Below the pieces are notes generated by a model, which saw nothing but the letters and a program-made list of their open reading frames with translations, was not told the origin of the DNA and made no database searches. The position numbers and the translations under genes were made by a program. Below, piece after piece: positions 52,708 to 61,148 of a DNA stretch of 64,000 nucleotides; the first letter of the stretch is position 1; each line of letters begins with the position of its first letter. The DNA comes from an uncultured Cellvibrio sp. (lineage in GTDB: Bacteria; Pseudomonadota; Gammaproteobacteria; Pseudomonadales; Cellvibrionaceae). The DNA lies in NCBI GenBank assembly GCA_937958105.1, contig CALFXJ010000005.1, positions 186,001 through 250,000 on the forward strand, read 5' to 3'.

Positions 52708-54606
52708 TTATAACTTGAAGGTGGCTACCTTATCGCTCAAGGCAAGAGAATGATCTTCCAGCACCTTGGCCCGGGCTTCGCCAGATTGAGCATCAGTGGC
52801 CAGCCCATCGGCCACGTGTTTAATGGCGGTCATGTTTTTCAGTACCTCCTGTACCACATGGCTCTGCTCTTCCGCCGCTGTGGCGATCTGAGACGCCATG
52901 CTGCTGATGACACCTACCGCCTCGTTGATCTTGTTGAGCGCCTCAGAAGCATTATCTGCATTGCTCACGCTGCCCGTAGCCAGGGTGCGGCTGTCCTCCA
53001 TGATGGTTACCGCATTCTCGGCGGTAATCTGCAGCGAAGAAATCATGGCCTGGATCTCTTCCGTACTGGCGTGAGTCCGCTGCGACAGTACCCGTACTTC
53101 ATCCGCCACCACCGCAAAGCCCCGCCCCTGCTCACCGGCGCGGGCCGCCTCAATTGCGGCGTTCAACGCCAAGAGGTTGGTTTGCTCAGCAATGCCTTTG
53201 ATAGTCGCGAGGATGCCGCTGATCTTCTGGGCATGATCATTCAGGTTGGAGATCACCCCGCCCGCCTGCTCGACTTTTTCAGCCAGGACGACGATAGAAT
53301 CCCGCGTCTTGTCCACCTGCGCCTTCCCCTGCTCCGCGCTGGCCACGGATTCATCCACTGAACTGGCCGTACGCTCGGCATGGTGAGCGATCTCCTGGGT
53401 TGCATTGGTCATCTCGGTCATGGATTCGGTCACCATACCGATCTGCGCCTGCTGCATGCTCAATTCATGTACGGAATGCACTGCGCGCTCAGCAGTGAGC
53501 CGGGCGTTGTCGCGCAGCTCGTTCGCCTGACCGCGAATGTGTTCCACAAGGCCGTGCATATGGTCTACAAAGAGGTTAAAACTCGCTGCCAGCTGCCCTA
53601 CTTCATCACTGGAGGTTACCGGCAGGCGACGCGATAAGTCCCCATCACCGGAAGCAATCTCTGAGAGAGAGGTGGAGACATTGTTGAGGGGCTGCAGCAG
53701 ACGCCCGTTAAGCCAGTTAATTCCGATCAGCGTGGCCACCAGAATCAATAACGTAGCCATCATCTGCTCGATCAGCGTGGCGTGCACGGGATCAACCAAG
53801 GCCTCGCGGTCCAGCAGCATCACCAGCACCAGGTCAGAATCGGCTACCGCATCAGCAAAGACCTGTTTGGTTTTACCTGCTACCTTGATCAAGGCAGAAG
53901 CCTGCTGCCCATGTACCAGTTTTTCTACGGCAGCCTGCGTCAATTCCGGCGCGACATTTGTCAGGGGCTGGTTGAGCAGGCTCTGGTTGCGATGGGCAAA
54001 CACGGTGTGCTTGCGCGTGGCAATGAACATCTCGCCATTGCCGGGCAACTCGATATCGCGCAGCTGTTGGACGATGTTGTCGAGAACCACGTCCACCCCC
54101 AGAATTCCTTTGATGCTGCCATCGTTATTCAGGACAGCCCGACCAAGGGAGACCACATTTTTACCGGTGGCTGAGGCAACGGAGGGATTCTCCACCACGG
54201 TTTTGCCAGGATTTCTGGAGGCGTTGATATACCAGCTCCACACGCGGGGATCATTGTTGTCGGCAGCCATCTGCAGATTATTGGCATTGACCAGGGAGCC
54301 ATCTGCAAAGGCGAGAAAGACATTATCTACGTCGGCGGCGATGCGCAGCTGTACCAGGTGGGCGTTGTACTGGCTTTCATCAGCATCCGCCGGAAAACTC
54401 TCCAGCGCCTTACCCTTGGAAGCAAACCAGTCCCCCACGTACTTGGTAAAGGTGGCTGAAATCCCCTTTACCTGCTGGGCGATATTAGCTTCCATCTGCT
54501 TGATTGCGGAGGTGTAGGAAAGCCACGCGACGGCGCAGCCAACAAGGACGAGAGAAGCCGCCACTGAGGCGCTTATTTTCTTTTTTAACGACCATTTTGC
54601 CGACAT
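52708..54606 (-). CDS. Methyl-accepting chemotaxis protein with periplasmic Cache domain
   Basis: 632 aa. TM1 about 13-33, dCache-type ligand domain about 36-275 (VFLAFADGSLV, DPRVWSWYINA, GVDVVLDNIVQQL), TM2 about 280-300, HAMP domain with ASGDGDLSRRLPVTSSDEVG, and a signalling hairpin with QTNLLALNAAIEAARAGEQG and FAVVADEVRVLS. The Cache pocket shows the Trp-Tyr and Asp residues common in amine or amino-acid binders, but the ligand is not predictable by eye. There are no che genes nearby. Confidence 0.95.
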   Translation of the reverse strand: MSAKWSLKKKISASVAASLVLVGCAVAWLSYTSAIKQMEANIAQQVKGISATFTKYVGDWFASKGKALESFPADADESQYNAHLVQLRIAADVDNVFLAFADGSLVNANNLQMAADNNDPRVWSWYINASRNPGKTVVENPSVASATGKNVVSLGRAVLNNDGSIKGILGVDVVLDNIVQQLRDIELPGNGEMFIATRKHTVFAHRNQSLLNQPLTNVAPELTQAAVEKLVHGQQASALIKVAGKTKQVFADAVADSDLVLVMLLDREALVDPVHATLIEQMMATLLILVATLIGINWLNGRLLQPLNNVSTSLSEIASGDGDLSRRLPVTSSDEVGQLAASFNLFVDHMHGLVEHIRGQANELRDNARLTAERAVHSVHELSMQQAQIGMVTESMTEMTNATQEIAHHAERTASSVDESVASAEQGKAQVDKTRDSIVVLAEKVEQAGGVISNLNDHAQKISGILATIKGIAEQTNLLALNAAIEAARAGEQGRGFAVVADEVRVLSQRTHASTEEIQAMISSLQITAENAVTIMEDSRTLATGSVSNADNASEALNKINEAVGVISSMASQIATAAEEQSHVVQEVLKNMTAIKHVADGLATDAQSGEARAKVLEDHSLALSDKVATFKL

Positions 54607-54797
54607 ACGTCCTCCACCAGGTGCTTTTAAAGCCGACGTAATAACGCCAGCTGATTGTTTTTAATCTTTTATGCCTGGCCATGGCTTTCAGCGACTTCTC
54701 CTTCGCGGAACCTCCAAAGTTTCATCAACAAAATAAGACCCTTTGCATCATAACAGAGCATCGAATGAAGATTAATGCGCCACATCGTTTAATTTTT

Positions 54798-56270
54798 CTA
54801 TGGCGTGTCATCTTTCCATAGGGTATCGGCATATGTCGCCAAATCCTTAAGGATCTGGCGCTGGGTGGGAGTCAACTCGGCCTGCGACAGCTCAGTCAGT
54901 CGCTGCTGAAACTGCTGCCGCACCATGCCGGCACCAGCTGCCGGATCGGTCAGCCGCCACTGGCAGAACCCGCGCCAGCGCTGTTGTTCAGCAGAAGTGA
55001 GGGTATGGGGGAAGTTACGGGCGCGATAGCGAAACAACAGTTCCGTCAAGCGCGGATCTTTGAAAGGAAACTCAATCGTGGCCAAATCTTCCGCTGCGGT
55101 GGAGCGGACTTTCTGCATCAGACGTTTATCCTGCTCGTCGAAGAAGCCGCCGCTGTAAAGCATCTGTTCCGGGTCATCGGAAACGGCAAAATCCTGCTCT
55201 CCATACAGGGCCTGCAATTTGGTACGCAGCACCTGCTGCTCATCCAGGGTAAGGTTGGTAAATACCCGCCAGTGACGTTCGTTTACCTCTCGATCTATCT
55301 TCAGCCGGTGGGCTGTAGCTGCATCCAGCATGTTGGGCGGAAGCAGCATCGGGGTTTTATTCAGATGAATCTCCTTGAGGGCCAGCCGTTCTTCCCCTTC
55401 CGCCAGCTCCTCCCTTCGGACAAATAACCGCTGGCGCAGCTCAGCCACGGGTAAACGCAGCAAATCCGCAGGGTCAGTCGCGAGGTTATAGGCGATCACG
55501 CTGTTTTTGTTGGTCGGATGAAACGCCAGCGGCACCACCAGCGCCGCATTACCATTTTCGCTGGGAAACCGGGAGGAAATATGCAGAAGCGGCTTGCACT
55601 CATCAATATTGATCAAGCTGCCGGCGAAGCGTTTATCCCGCAGGCGATAGGCATAGTCATATAGTTTCGGCTGCTTCTCTTTGATCAAGCGGGCCATGGC
55701 GATAGTAGCCAGTACGTCTGACAGAGCGTCGTGCGCCGCTTCATGATTCAGGTTATTGGCGGCGGTGAGCATCTCCAGGCGAAAACAGGGACGGCCGTCG
55801 TCATAATCCGGCCACTGAATTCCTTCAGGCCGCAGGGCACGAGTCATCCGCACCATATCAATGATGTCCCAGCGGGAATTGCCGTTACGCCATTCGCGCT
55901 CATAGGGATCGTAAAAATTGCGATAGAGCGCGTACCGGGTGACCTCGTCGTCAAAGCGAATGGAGTTGTAACCCACCCCACAAGTGCCCGGCAGGCTGAG
56001 TTCGGCGGCAATAGCGGCAACAAACTGATATTCCGGTAGCCCCTTCTCCAGCGCCACCTGGGGCGTCAGGCCGGTGATCAGACAGGCATCTGGTTTGGGC
56101 AGCCAGTCCGGCGCGGGCTGGCAATAGATCATCAGGGGCTCTCCGATGATGTTCAACTCTTCATCGGTCCTCACCCCGGCAAACTGTGACGGGCGATCCC
56201 GTGCGGGTACTTCGCCCCAGGTTTCGTAATCGTGCCAGTAAAGCGTTTTAACGGCGTTGTTTGTAGTCAC
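54798..56270 (-). CDS. sbcB: Exodeoxyribonuclease I
   Basis: 3'-5' single-strand DNA exonuclease. 490 aa, slightly longer than E. coli ExoI (475). Exo I motif YWHDYETWG, exo II GYNSIRFDDEVTRY, exo III HDALSDVLATIAMARL; the SH3-like and C-terminal helical domains follow. Stands alone between the chemoreceptor and can. Confidence 0.96.
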   Translation of the reverse strand: MTTNNAVKTLYWHDYETWGEVPARDRPSQFAGVRTDEELNIIGEPLMIYCQPAPDWLPKPDACLITGLTPQVALEKGLPEYQFVAAIAAELSLPGTCGVGYNSIRFDDEVTRYALYRNFYDPYEREWRNGNSRWDIIDMVRMTRALRPEGIQWPDYDDGRPCFRLEMLTAANNLNHEAAHDALSDVLATIAMARLIKEKQPKLYDYAYRLRDKRFAGSLINIDECKPLLHISSRFPSENGNAALVVPLAFHPTNKNSVIAYNLATDPADLLRLPVAELRQRLFVRREELAEGEERLALKEIHLNKTPMLLPPNMLDAATAHRLKIDREVNERHWRVFTNLTLDEQQVLRTKLQALYGEQDFAVSDDPEQMLYSGGFFDEQDKRLMQKVRSTAAEDLATIEFPFKDPRLTELLFRYRARNFPHTLTSAEQQRWRGFCQWRLTDPAAGAGMVRQQFQQRLTELSQAELTPTQRQILKDLATYADTLWKDDTP

Positions 56271-56402
56271 GCAGTGCCTGCTCCAGTTCCACTAATGGCG
56301 CCACTGTAGCATTACAGAAAAAAATAAGAACCCGAAGTTCTTGGTCGCAGCCAGTCAAATTAAATATACTGCAGCCCAAGCTAACCGCCGACAGAGACCC
56401 TC

Positions 56403-57032
56403 ATGACTGATTTAAACCATCTCTTCGAAAACAACGCCCGCTGGGCCGAAAAGGTTCAGAAAGAACAACCCGGCTTCTTTGAAGCACTTACCAAACAGCA
56501 AGCTCCTGAATACCTCTGGATAGGCTGCTCCGACAGCCGAGTCCCCGCCAACGAAATCGTTGATCTCCTGCCTGGTGAACTTTTCGTCCATCGTAACGTA
56601 GCCAATATCGTGATTCAGACCGACCTTAACTGCATGTCTGTCATGCAGTTTGCGGTTGAATTTCTCAAGGTGAAGCACATCATGGTGACCGGCCATTACG
56701 GCTGCGGCGGCGTGAAAGCGGCGCTGGAAGGACGCCAGCTGGGGCTGGTGGACTACTGGGTGCGCTGTATCCGGGATGTGTATTACCAGCACAAAGAGCT
56801 GATCGACAGCATCAGTGACCCGGAGACGCAGCTGAACCATCTGTGTGAGCTGAATGTCATGCAGCAGGTTGCCAATGTGGCCCACACCAATATCATCCAG
56901 AACGCCTGGAAACGTGGTCAGGAACTGACTGTTCACGGCTGGATTTACGGGATTCACGACGGGCGCGTACGCAATCTGATGGAACCTATTACCTGTATCG
57001 AACAGGTGCCGGAGCAATACCGGATTTACTGA
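56403..57032 (+). CDS. can: Beta-class carbonic anhydrase
   Basis: 209 aa. Zinc ligands C42, H98 and C101 and the catalytic D44-R46 pair are at the same numbers as in E. coli Can (GCSDSRVPANE, GHYGCGGV). Interconverts CO2 and bicarbonate. Complete. It is convergent with phhB and shares a terminator hairpin with it. Confidence 0.97.
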   Translation: MTDLNHLFENNARWAEKVQKEQPGFFEALTKQQAPEYLWIGCSDSRVPANEIVDLLPGELFVHRNVANIVIQTDLNCMSVMQFAVEFLKVKHIMVTGHYGCGGVKAALEGRQLGLVDYWVRCIRDVYYQHKELIDSISDPETQLNHLCELNVMQQVANVAHTNIIQNAWKRGQELTVHGWIYGIHDGRVRNLMEPITCIEQVPEQYRIY

Positions 57033-57044
57033 TCGAGAACGTGA

Positions 57045-57069
57045 ATGTCCGCAGTTACTGCGGACATTT
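57045..57069. terminator. Bidirectional terminator between can and phhB
   Basis: Perfect 11-bp stem AATGTCCGCAG / CTGCGGACATT with a TTA loop; TTTACTTTT follows on the plus strand. It overlaps the phhB stop codon by two bases. Confidence 0.7.
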
Positions 57070-57439
57070 ACTTTTCCCAGTCCCGCGCTTCGTACAGCCG
57101 CTCCGTCTTGGCGGCCATGATAAAATCGTTTCGGTGGAGCCCCTTGATCTTGTGGGTCCACCATTCCACCCGAACCTTACCCCATTCGGTCAGTATTGCT
57201 GGATGGTGATTCATGCTTTCCGCCAGCCGCCCTACCAGATTCGTGAAAGCCAAGGCCTGAAAGAAATTGGCGAAACTGTATTCCCGGATGAGTACGGGGA
57301 TTTTGTCCTGCATGATTACCTGCCACTCCGGGACTTCCTGCTGCAACTGCTGAATCTCCTGCTCTGTCAGACGCGGCGCGTCGGCACGACAGGCTTCACA
57401 GGTTTCATCAGCGATGGGTTTAGTAGCGGTCTGGCTCAT
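57068..57439 (-). CDS. phhB: Pterin-4a-carbinolamine dehydratase
   Basis: 123 aa from ATG 57439, with AGGAGG five bases upstream; the frame to 57457 is not needed. Recycles the pterin cofactor of phenylalanine hydroxylase. The catalytic histidine region is ESMNHHPAILTEWGKVRVEWWTH. The N-terminal 20 residues contain ETCEACRADAPRLT, common in proteobacterial homologues. No phhA is in the window. Confidence 0.93.
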   Translation of the reverse strand: MSQTATKPIADETCEACRADAPRLTEQEIQQLQQEVPEWQVIMQDKIPVLIREYSFANFFQALAFTNLVGRLAESMNHHPAILTEWGKVRVEWWTHKIKGLHRNDFIMAAKTERLYEARDWEK

Positions 57440-57545
57440 CAACGCCTCCTTCATCATGATGTCTACAGTGACAAGTCTTGGGTTGGACTACACCTCCGCG
57501 AAAGAGTTTGCTGCAGCGCTGTTCCCAGGCTCGCCGGACATCCAT

Positions 57546-57573
57546 AAAAAAAGCCGGAGTAACTCCGGCTTTT
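57546..57573 (-). terminator. Terminator of the fumarase gene
   Basis: Stem AAAAGCCGGAG / CTCCGGCTTTT with a three-base loop, then seven T on the minus strand, directly after the fum stop. Confidence 0.88.
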
Positions 57574-57591
57574 CTCCACGTCGCAATCTGC

Positions 57592-59112
57592 TTAAAGGAT
57601 GTTGACCACACCCTCCTCGATCTTCGCTTTCCAGATCTGCGGACCGGTGATATGAACCGACTCTCCCTGGGAATCCACAGCGACCGTGACCGGCATGTCC
57701 TTCACTTCAAACTCATAGATAGCTTCCATACCCAGCTCCGGGAAACCCAGCACCTTGGCCGATTTAATAGCCTGAGCCACCAGGTATGCGGCGCCGCCCA
57801 CTGCCATCAGGTATACCGACTGATGGTCGCGAATGGCATCGATAGCCGCCGGACCACGTTCTGACTTACCGATCATACCCAGCAGGCCGGTTTTTTCGAG
57901 CATGGTGCGGGTGAATTTGTCCATACGAGTCGCGGTTGTTGGGCCAGCTGGGCCAACCACCTCGTCACGCACCGGGTCCACCGGGCCGACGTAATAAATG
58001 AAGCGACCTTTAAGGTCGACCGGCAGGGGTTCACCTTTCGCCAGCAGGTCTGTCATCTTCTTGTGGGCGGCATCGCGGCCGGTGAGCATCTTGCCCGACA
58101 GCAGGATGGTTTCGCCGGTTTTCCAGGTTTTTACTTCTTCCGGCGTCACGGTATCCAGGTTAACGCGGCGCACGCCATCGCCGACTTCCCAGGAAATATC
58201 CGGGTAATCTTCCAGCGCCGGCGGTGTCTGCAGCGCAGGGCCGGAACCGTCAAGCGTAAAGTGGGCATGGCGGGTGGCGGCGCAGTTGGGGATGATAGCC
58301 ACAGCCTTGTTGGCGGCGTGGGTGGGGTAGTCTTTGACTTTGACGTCCAGCACCGTGGTCAAGCCACCCAGGCCTTGGGCGCCGATACCGAGCCGGTTAA
58401 CCTTGTCGTACAGCTCGATCCGCAGTTCTTCAGCGCGATTGCTGGCTCCCCGCGCCTGCAGCTCCTGAATATCCACCGGATCAAGCAGTGCCTCTTTGGC
58501 CAGCAGCATGGCTTTCTCTGCAGTACCACCAATACCAATACCCAGCATTCCGGGCGGACACCAGCCGGCGCCCATCTCCGGTACTGCCTTCAGCACCCAG
58601 TCCACCACCGAGTCGGAGGGGTTGAGCATGGCAAACTTGGTCTTGGCTTCCGAACCGCCGCCTTTGGCTGCCACGTGCACATCCACGGTATTTCCCGGCA
58701 CGATGTTGTAGTGGATAACCGCTGGTGTGTTGTCGCCGGTGTTCTTCCGCGCTCCGTCAGGATCGGCAAGGATTGAAGCGCGCAGGACGTTATCCGGGTG
58801 CATGTAGGCGCGGCGAACGCCTTCATTGATCATGTCAGTGAGGCTCATCTGCGCATCCCACTGTACATCCATACCCACGGTTACAAACACCGTAACGATC
58901 CCGGTGTCCTGGCAGATCGGACGGTGGCCCATGGCGCACATGCGGGAGTTGATCAGAATCTGCGCCATGGCATCTTTGGCCGCCTTGTTCTGCTCGCGCT
59001 CCCAGGCCTTGTGGACAGCCTGAATGAAATCAACGGGATGGTAATAAGAGATGAATTGCAGCGCATCGGCGACGCTGTCGATCAGGTCTTGCTGACGAAT
59101 CACGGTTGGCAT
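57592..59112 (-). CDS. fumA: Class I fumarate hydratase (iron-sulfur)
   Basis: Oxygen-sensitive [4Fe-4S] fumarase of the TCA cycle. 506 aa, single polypeptide of the FumA/FumB type. Cysteines expected to bind the cluster: C67 region (GHRPICQDTG), GAGWCPPGMLGIGIGG and IPNCAATRH. The C-terminal half has the GPAGPTTATRMD segment. Adjacent to sodB with one gene between, consistent with an oxidative-stress link seen in other gammaproteobacteria. Confidence 0.95.
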   Translation of the reverse strand: MPTVIRQQDLIDSVADALQFISYYHPVDFIQAVHKAWEREQNKAAKDAMAQILINSRMCAMGHRPICQDTGIVTVFVTVGMDVQWDAQMSLTDMINEGVRRAYMHPDNVLRASILADPDGARKNTGDNTPAVIHYNIVPGNTVDVHVAAKGGGSEAKTKFAMLNPSDSVVDWVLKAVPEMGAGWCPPGMLGIGIGGTAEKAMLLAKEALLDPVDIQELQARGASNRAEELRIELYDKVNRLGIGAQGLGGLTTVLDVKVKDYPTHAANKAVAIIPNCAATRHAHFTLDGSGPALQTPPALEDYPDISWEVGDGVRRVNLDTVTPEEVKTWKTGETILLSGKMLTGRDAAHKKMTDLLAKGEPLPVDLKGRFIYYVGPVDPVRDEVVGPAGPTTATRMDKFTRTMLEKTGLLGMIGKSERGPAAIDAIRDHQSVYLMAVGGAAYLVAQAIKSAKVLGFPELGMEAIYEFEVKDMPVTVAVDSQGESVHITGPQIWKAKIEEGVVNIL

Positions 59113-59266
59113 AGCAGTTTCTCTATTAACAATGTGCTCGCGTGAGTCGGTATCAACTCCGCTCGGCAGGTTGAAGCTCTGAAGGCTTTTATGGATGGAA
59201 TGCGGGGCGCAATTCTACACCAACCCTGGCGGATTGCTGTAGCAAGCAGCTATCCGGAACTCACAA

Positions 59267-59298
59267 AAAAGCCGGAAAGGGTGAACTTTCCGGCTTTT
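59267..59298 (-). terminator. Terminator after the coiled-coil protein gene
   Basis: Perfect 13-bp stem AAAAGCCGGAAAG / CTTTCCGGCTTTT with a six-base loop and six T on the minus strand. Confidence 0.88.
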
Positions 59299-59318
59299 CA
59301 AGTGATTCCAGACGCCTG

Positions 59319-60086
59319 TCAGTTTGCAGCGGGAGATCCCAGACGCTGCTTAAGTTCCAGAATATCGCGGTTGATGGTGCGGCGATAAGCATCAATGGCG
59401 GCGATAGCCTCCTCGTTGGTTTTGACCTTCTGCTCAAGGGCGGGCAGAGAGTTTAACCGGCCGTCCACACGGTCCACCTGTTCCGTGAAGTCCTGCAGGC
59501 GCTTGCCCTGCTCGGCAATGCTGAGCAAAGCCGAGTCGATCTTGGCTACCGCATCGTCCACCGCAGCCTTGTTGGCTGTCAGCTGGCTGTTGAGATTAGC
59601 CGCCGTAGTCTTGGCGTCACTGGCGTCTTTCTTCGCAGCAGCCAGCTCTTTAGCCAGGCTGGCGATGTTTTCCTTGTTGGCGGCAATCGCTTTACGGTTC
59701 ACGTCATTGGAGATGCCCCACAGCTTGCGGATCTCGGAATCCACCCACTTGAGCTTGGCATCCACCTGGGTCAGTGACTGGCTTGATTCGTCAGAAGTTA
59801 CGCTCAGACGCCCTTCCAGATCAGTGATACGCGCCTCCGCCCGCTGCAGCATGGTCTGCGCTTCCGTCAGTTTCCAGCCGAAGAAACCGCCAATCCCCAC
59901 GCCCGCCAAGGCTAACAGCAAGGCAATGACCGTCAGGGGGCTGGTGCCGGATGAAGGAGCCGGAGCGGCGGGTGCCGGTGCCGGACGAGGGGGACGAGAA
60001 GTATCTACCGCTGCACGACGCACGATAGGCTCATCGCGCTCAGGCACAGAAGCATGACCCGATAAGGTTGGTTCTTTACGTTCCAT
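59319..60086 (-). CDS. Membrane-anchored coiled-coil protein, function unknown
   Basis: 255 aa. Cytoplasmic Pro/Ala-rich N-terminal part (residues 1-48, RPAPAPAAPAPSSG), one membrane segment with small-residue motifs (LTVIALLLALAGVGIGGFFG, about 50-70), then a long Ala/Lys/Asp-rich coiled coil to the end. I recognise no enzyme motif. The layout resembles periplasmic envelope-spacer or HemX-like proteins without the catalytic parts. It lies between sodB and fum on the same strand with its own terminator. Confidence 0.8.
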   Translation of the reverse strand: MERKEPTLSGHASVPERDEPIVRRAAVDTSRPPRPAPAPAAPAPSSGTSPLTVIALLLALAGVGIGGFFGWKLTEAQTMLQRAEARITDLEGRLSVTSDESSQSLTQVDAKLKWVDSEIRKLWGISNDVNRKAIAANKENIASLAKELAAAKKDASDAKTTAANLNSQLTANKAAVDDAVAKIDSALLSIAEQGKRLQDFTEQVDRVDGRLNSLPALEQKVKTNEEAIAAIDAYRRTINRDILELKQRLGSPAAN

Positions 60087-60271
60087 AATCTGCGATTACC
60101 CGGGGAAACTGATGATGAGGCCCACCGTTGCCGATAAGCCGAATAAAGGCTGCATTTTATAGCAGGTATAGCATGGGAAAAAAAGTTGAACGACAGAATT
60201 ACGTGTTCCGGTGCGCATCAGCCGCCGCCAAAATTTCCTGCTGTATGACCGTGGCCGGAAGTACAGGTTGC

Positions 60272-60303
60272 AAAAAAAATCAGGCCCGAAGGCCTGATTT
60301 TTT
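60272..60303 (-). terminator. Terminator of sodB
   Basis: Stem AAAATCAGGCC / GGCCTGATTTT with a CGAA loop, followed by eight T on the minus strand. Confidence 0.9.
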
Positions 60304-60320
60304 ACTGCTTCCAGCGACGC

Positions 60321-60905
60321 TTATTCAGCGTATTTGGCATTCACAAATTCCCAGTTAACCAATGACCAGAAGGCGCTCAGGTAGTTGGGGCGGGAGTTGC
60401 GGTAATCGATGTAGTAAGCGTGTTCCCAGACATCAACAGTCAGGATGGCTTTAACAGAAGAATCAGTCAGCGGAGTCTGCGCATTGCTGGTATTAACAAT
60501 GGCAACGCTGCCGTCTGCTTTCTTCACCAGCCAGGTCCATGCAGAACCAAAGTTGTTGATGGCAGAGTTGGTGAATTCTTCTTTGAATTTTTCGAATGAA
60601 CCAAAGGCCTTGTTGATGGCTTCAGCCACAGCACCGGTAGCTTCACCGCCACCGTTGGGGCTCAGGCAGTTCCAGTAAAAGGTGTGGTTCCATACTTGTG
60701 CCGCGTTATTGAATACACCACCGGATGAGGTTTTGATGATGTCTTCAAGGCTCTTGCCTTCGTACTCGGTACCCGGAACCAGGCTGTTCAGCTTGTCTAC
60801 ATAGGTTTTGTGGTGCTTGCCGTAATGGTATTCCAGGGTCTCGGCAGAGATGTGCGGAGCCAAGGCATCTTTTGCGTAAGGAAGTGGGGGTAATTCAAAA
60901 GCCAT
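60321..60905 (-). CDS. sodB: Iron superoxide dismutase
   Basis: 194 aa from ATG 60905 (MAFELPPLPYAKDALAPHIS), with AAGGAG seven bases upstream. Metal ligands: His in LEYHYGKHH, His in QVWNHTFYW, and Asp and His in DVWEHAYYIDYRN. AAQVWNHTFYWNCLSPNGGG is of the Fe-specific type. Cytoplasmic defence against superoxide. Monocistronic by its terminator. Confidence 0.97.
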   Translation of the reverse strand: MAFELPPLPYAKDALAPHISAETLEYHYGKHHKTYVDKLNSLVPGTEYEGKSLEDIIKTSSGGVFNNAAQVWNHTFYWNCLSPNGGGEATGAVAEAINKAFGSFEKFKEEFTNSAINNFGSAWTWLVKKADGSVAIVNTSNAQTPLTDSSVKAILTVDVWEHAYYIDYRNSRPNYLSAFWSLVNWEFVNAKYAE

Positions 60906-61030
60906 AATCATTCTCCTTAAGAAGACGTAATCTCAAATTTACTCAGCGATTGGCCAAGCACAGGTTTGTCGCATAGTGTCAGCTTGCCGGGAGAACCCCG
61001 TCGGCTGTTATCGATTTTATTAAAACGAAA

Positions 61031-61048
61031 GCGGCCCCGAAGGGCCGC
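61031..61048 (-). terminator. Probable groESL terminator
   Basis: GCGGCCC-CGAA-GGGCCGC; on the minus strand the loop is the stable TTCG and the following bases are TTTCGTTTTAA. It lies 100 bp past the groEL stop. Confidence 0.6.
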
Positions 61049-61148
61049 CAGTATAACTCACTTCTGCTGCTCGTTAACGTCCGTGCATACTGATTTGTAT
61101 GACAAGCCCTTAACGGCGCAGACCAGCGAATTGATGCACATGGGCAAA

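Noticed and set aside
53537..54517. 326-codon plus-strand frame opposite the chemoreceptor gene
   Set aside because: Ser/Thr/Arg-rich shadow of the minus-strand coding sequence.
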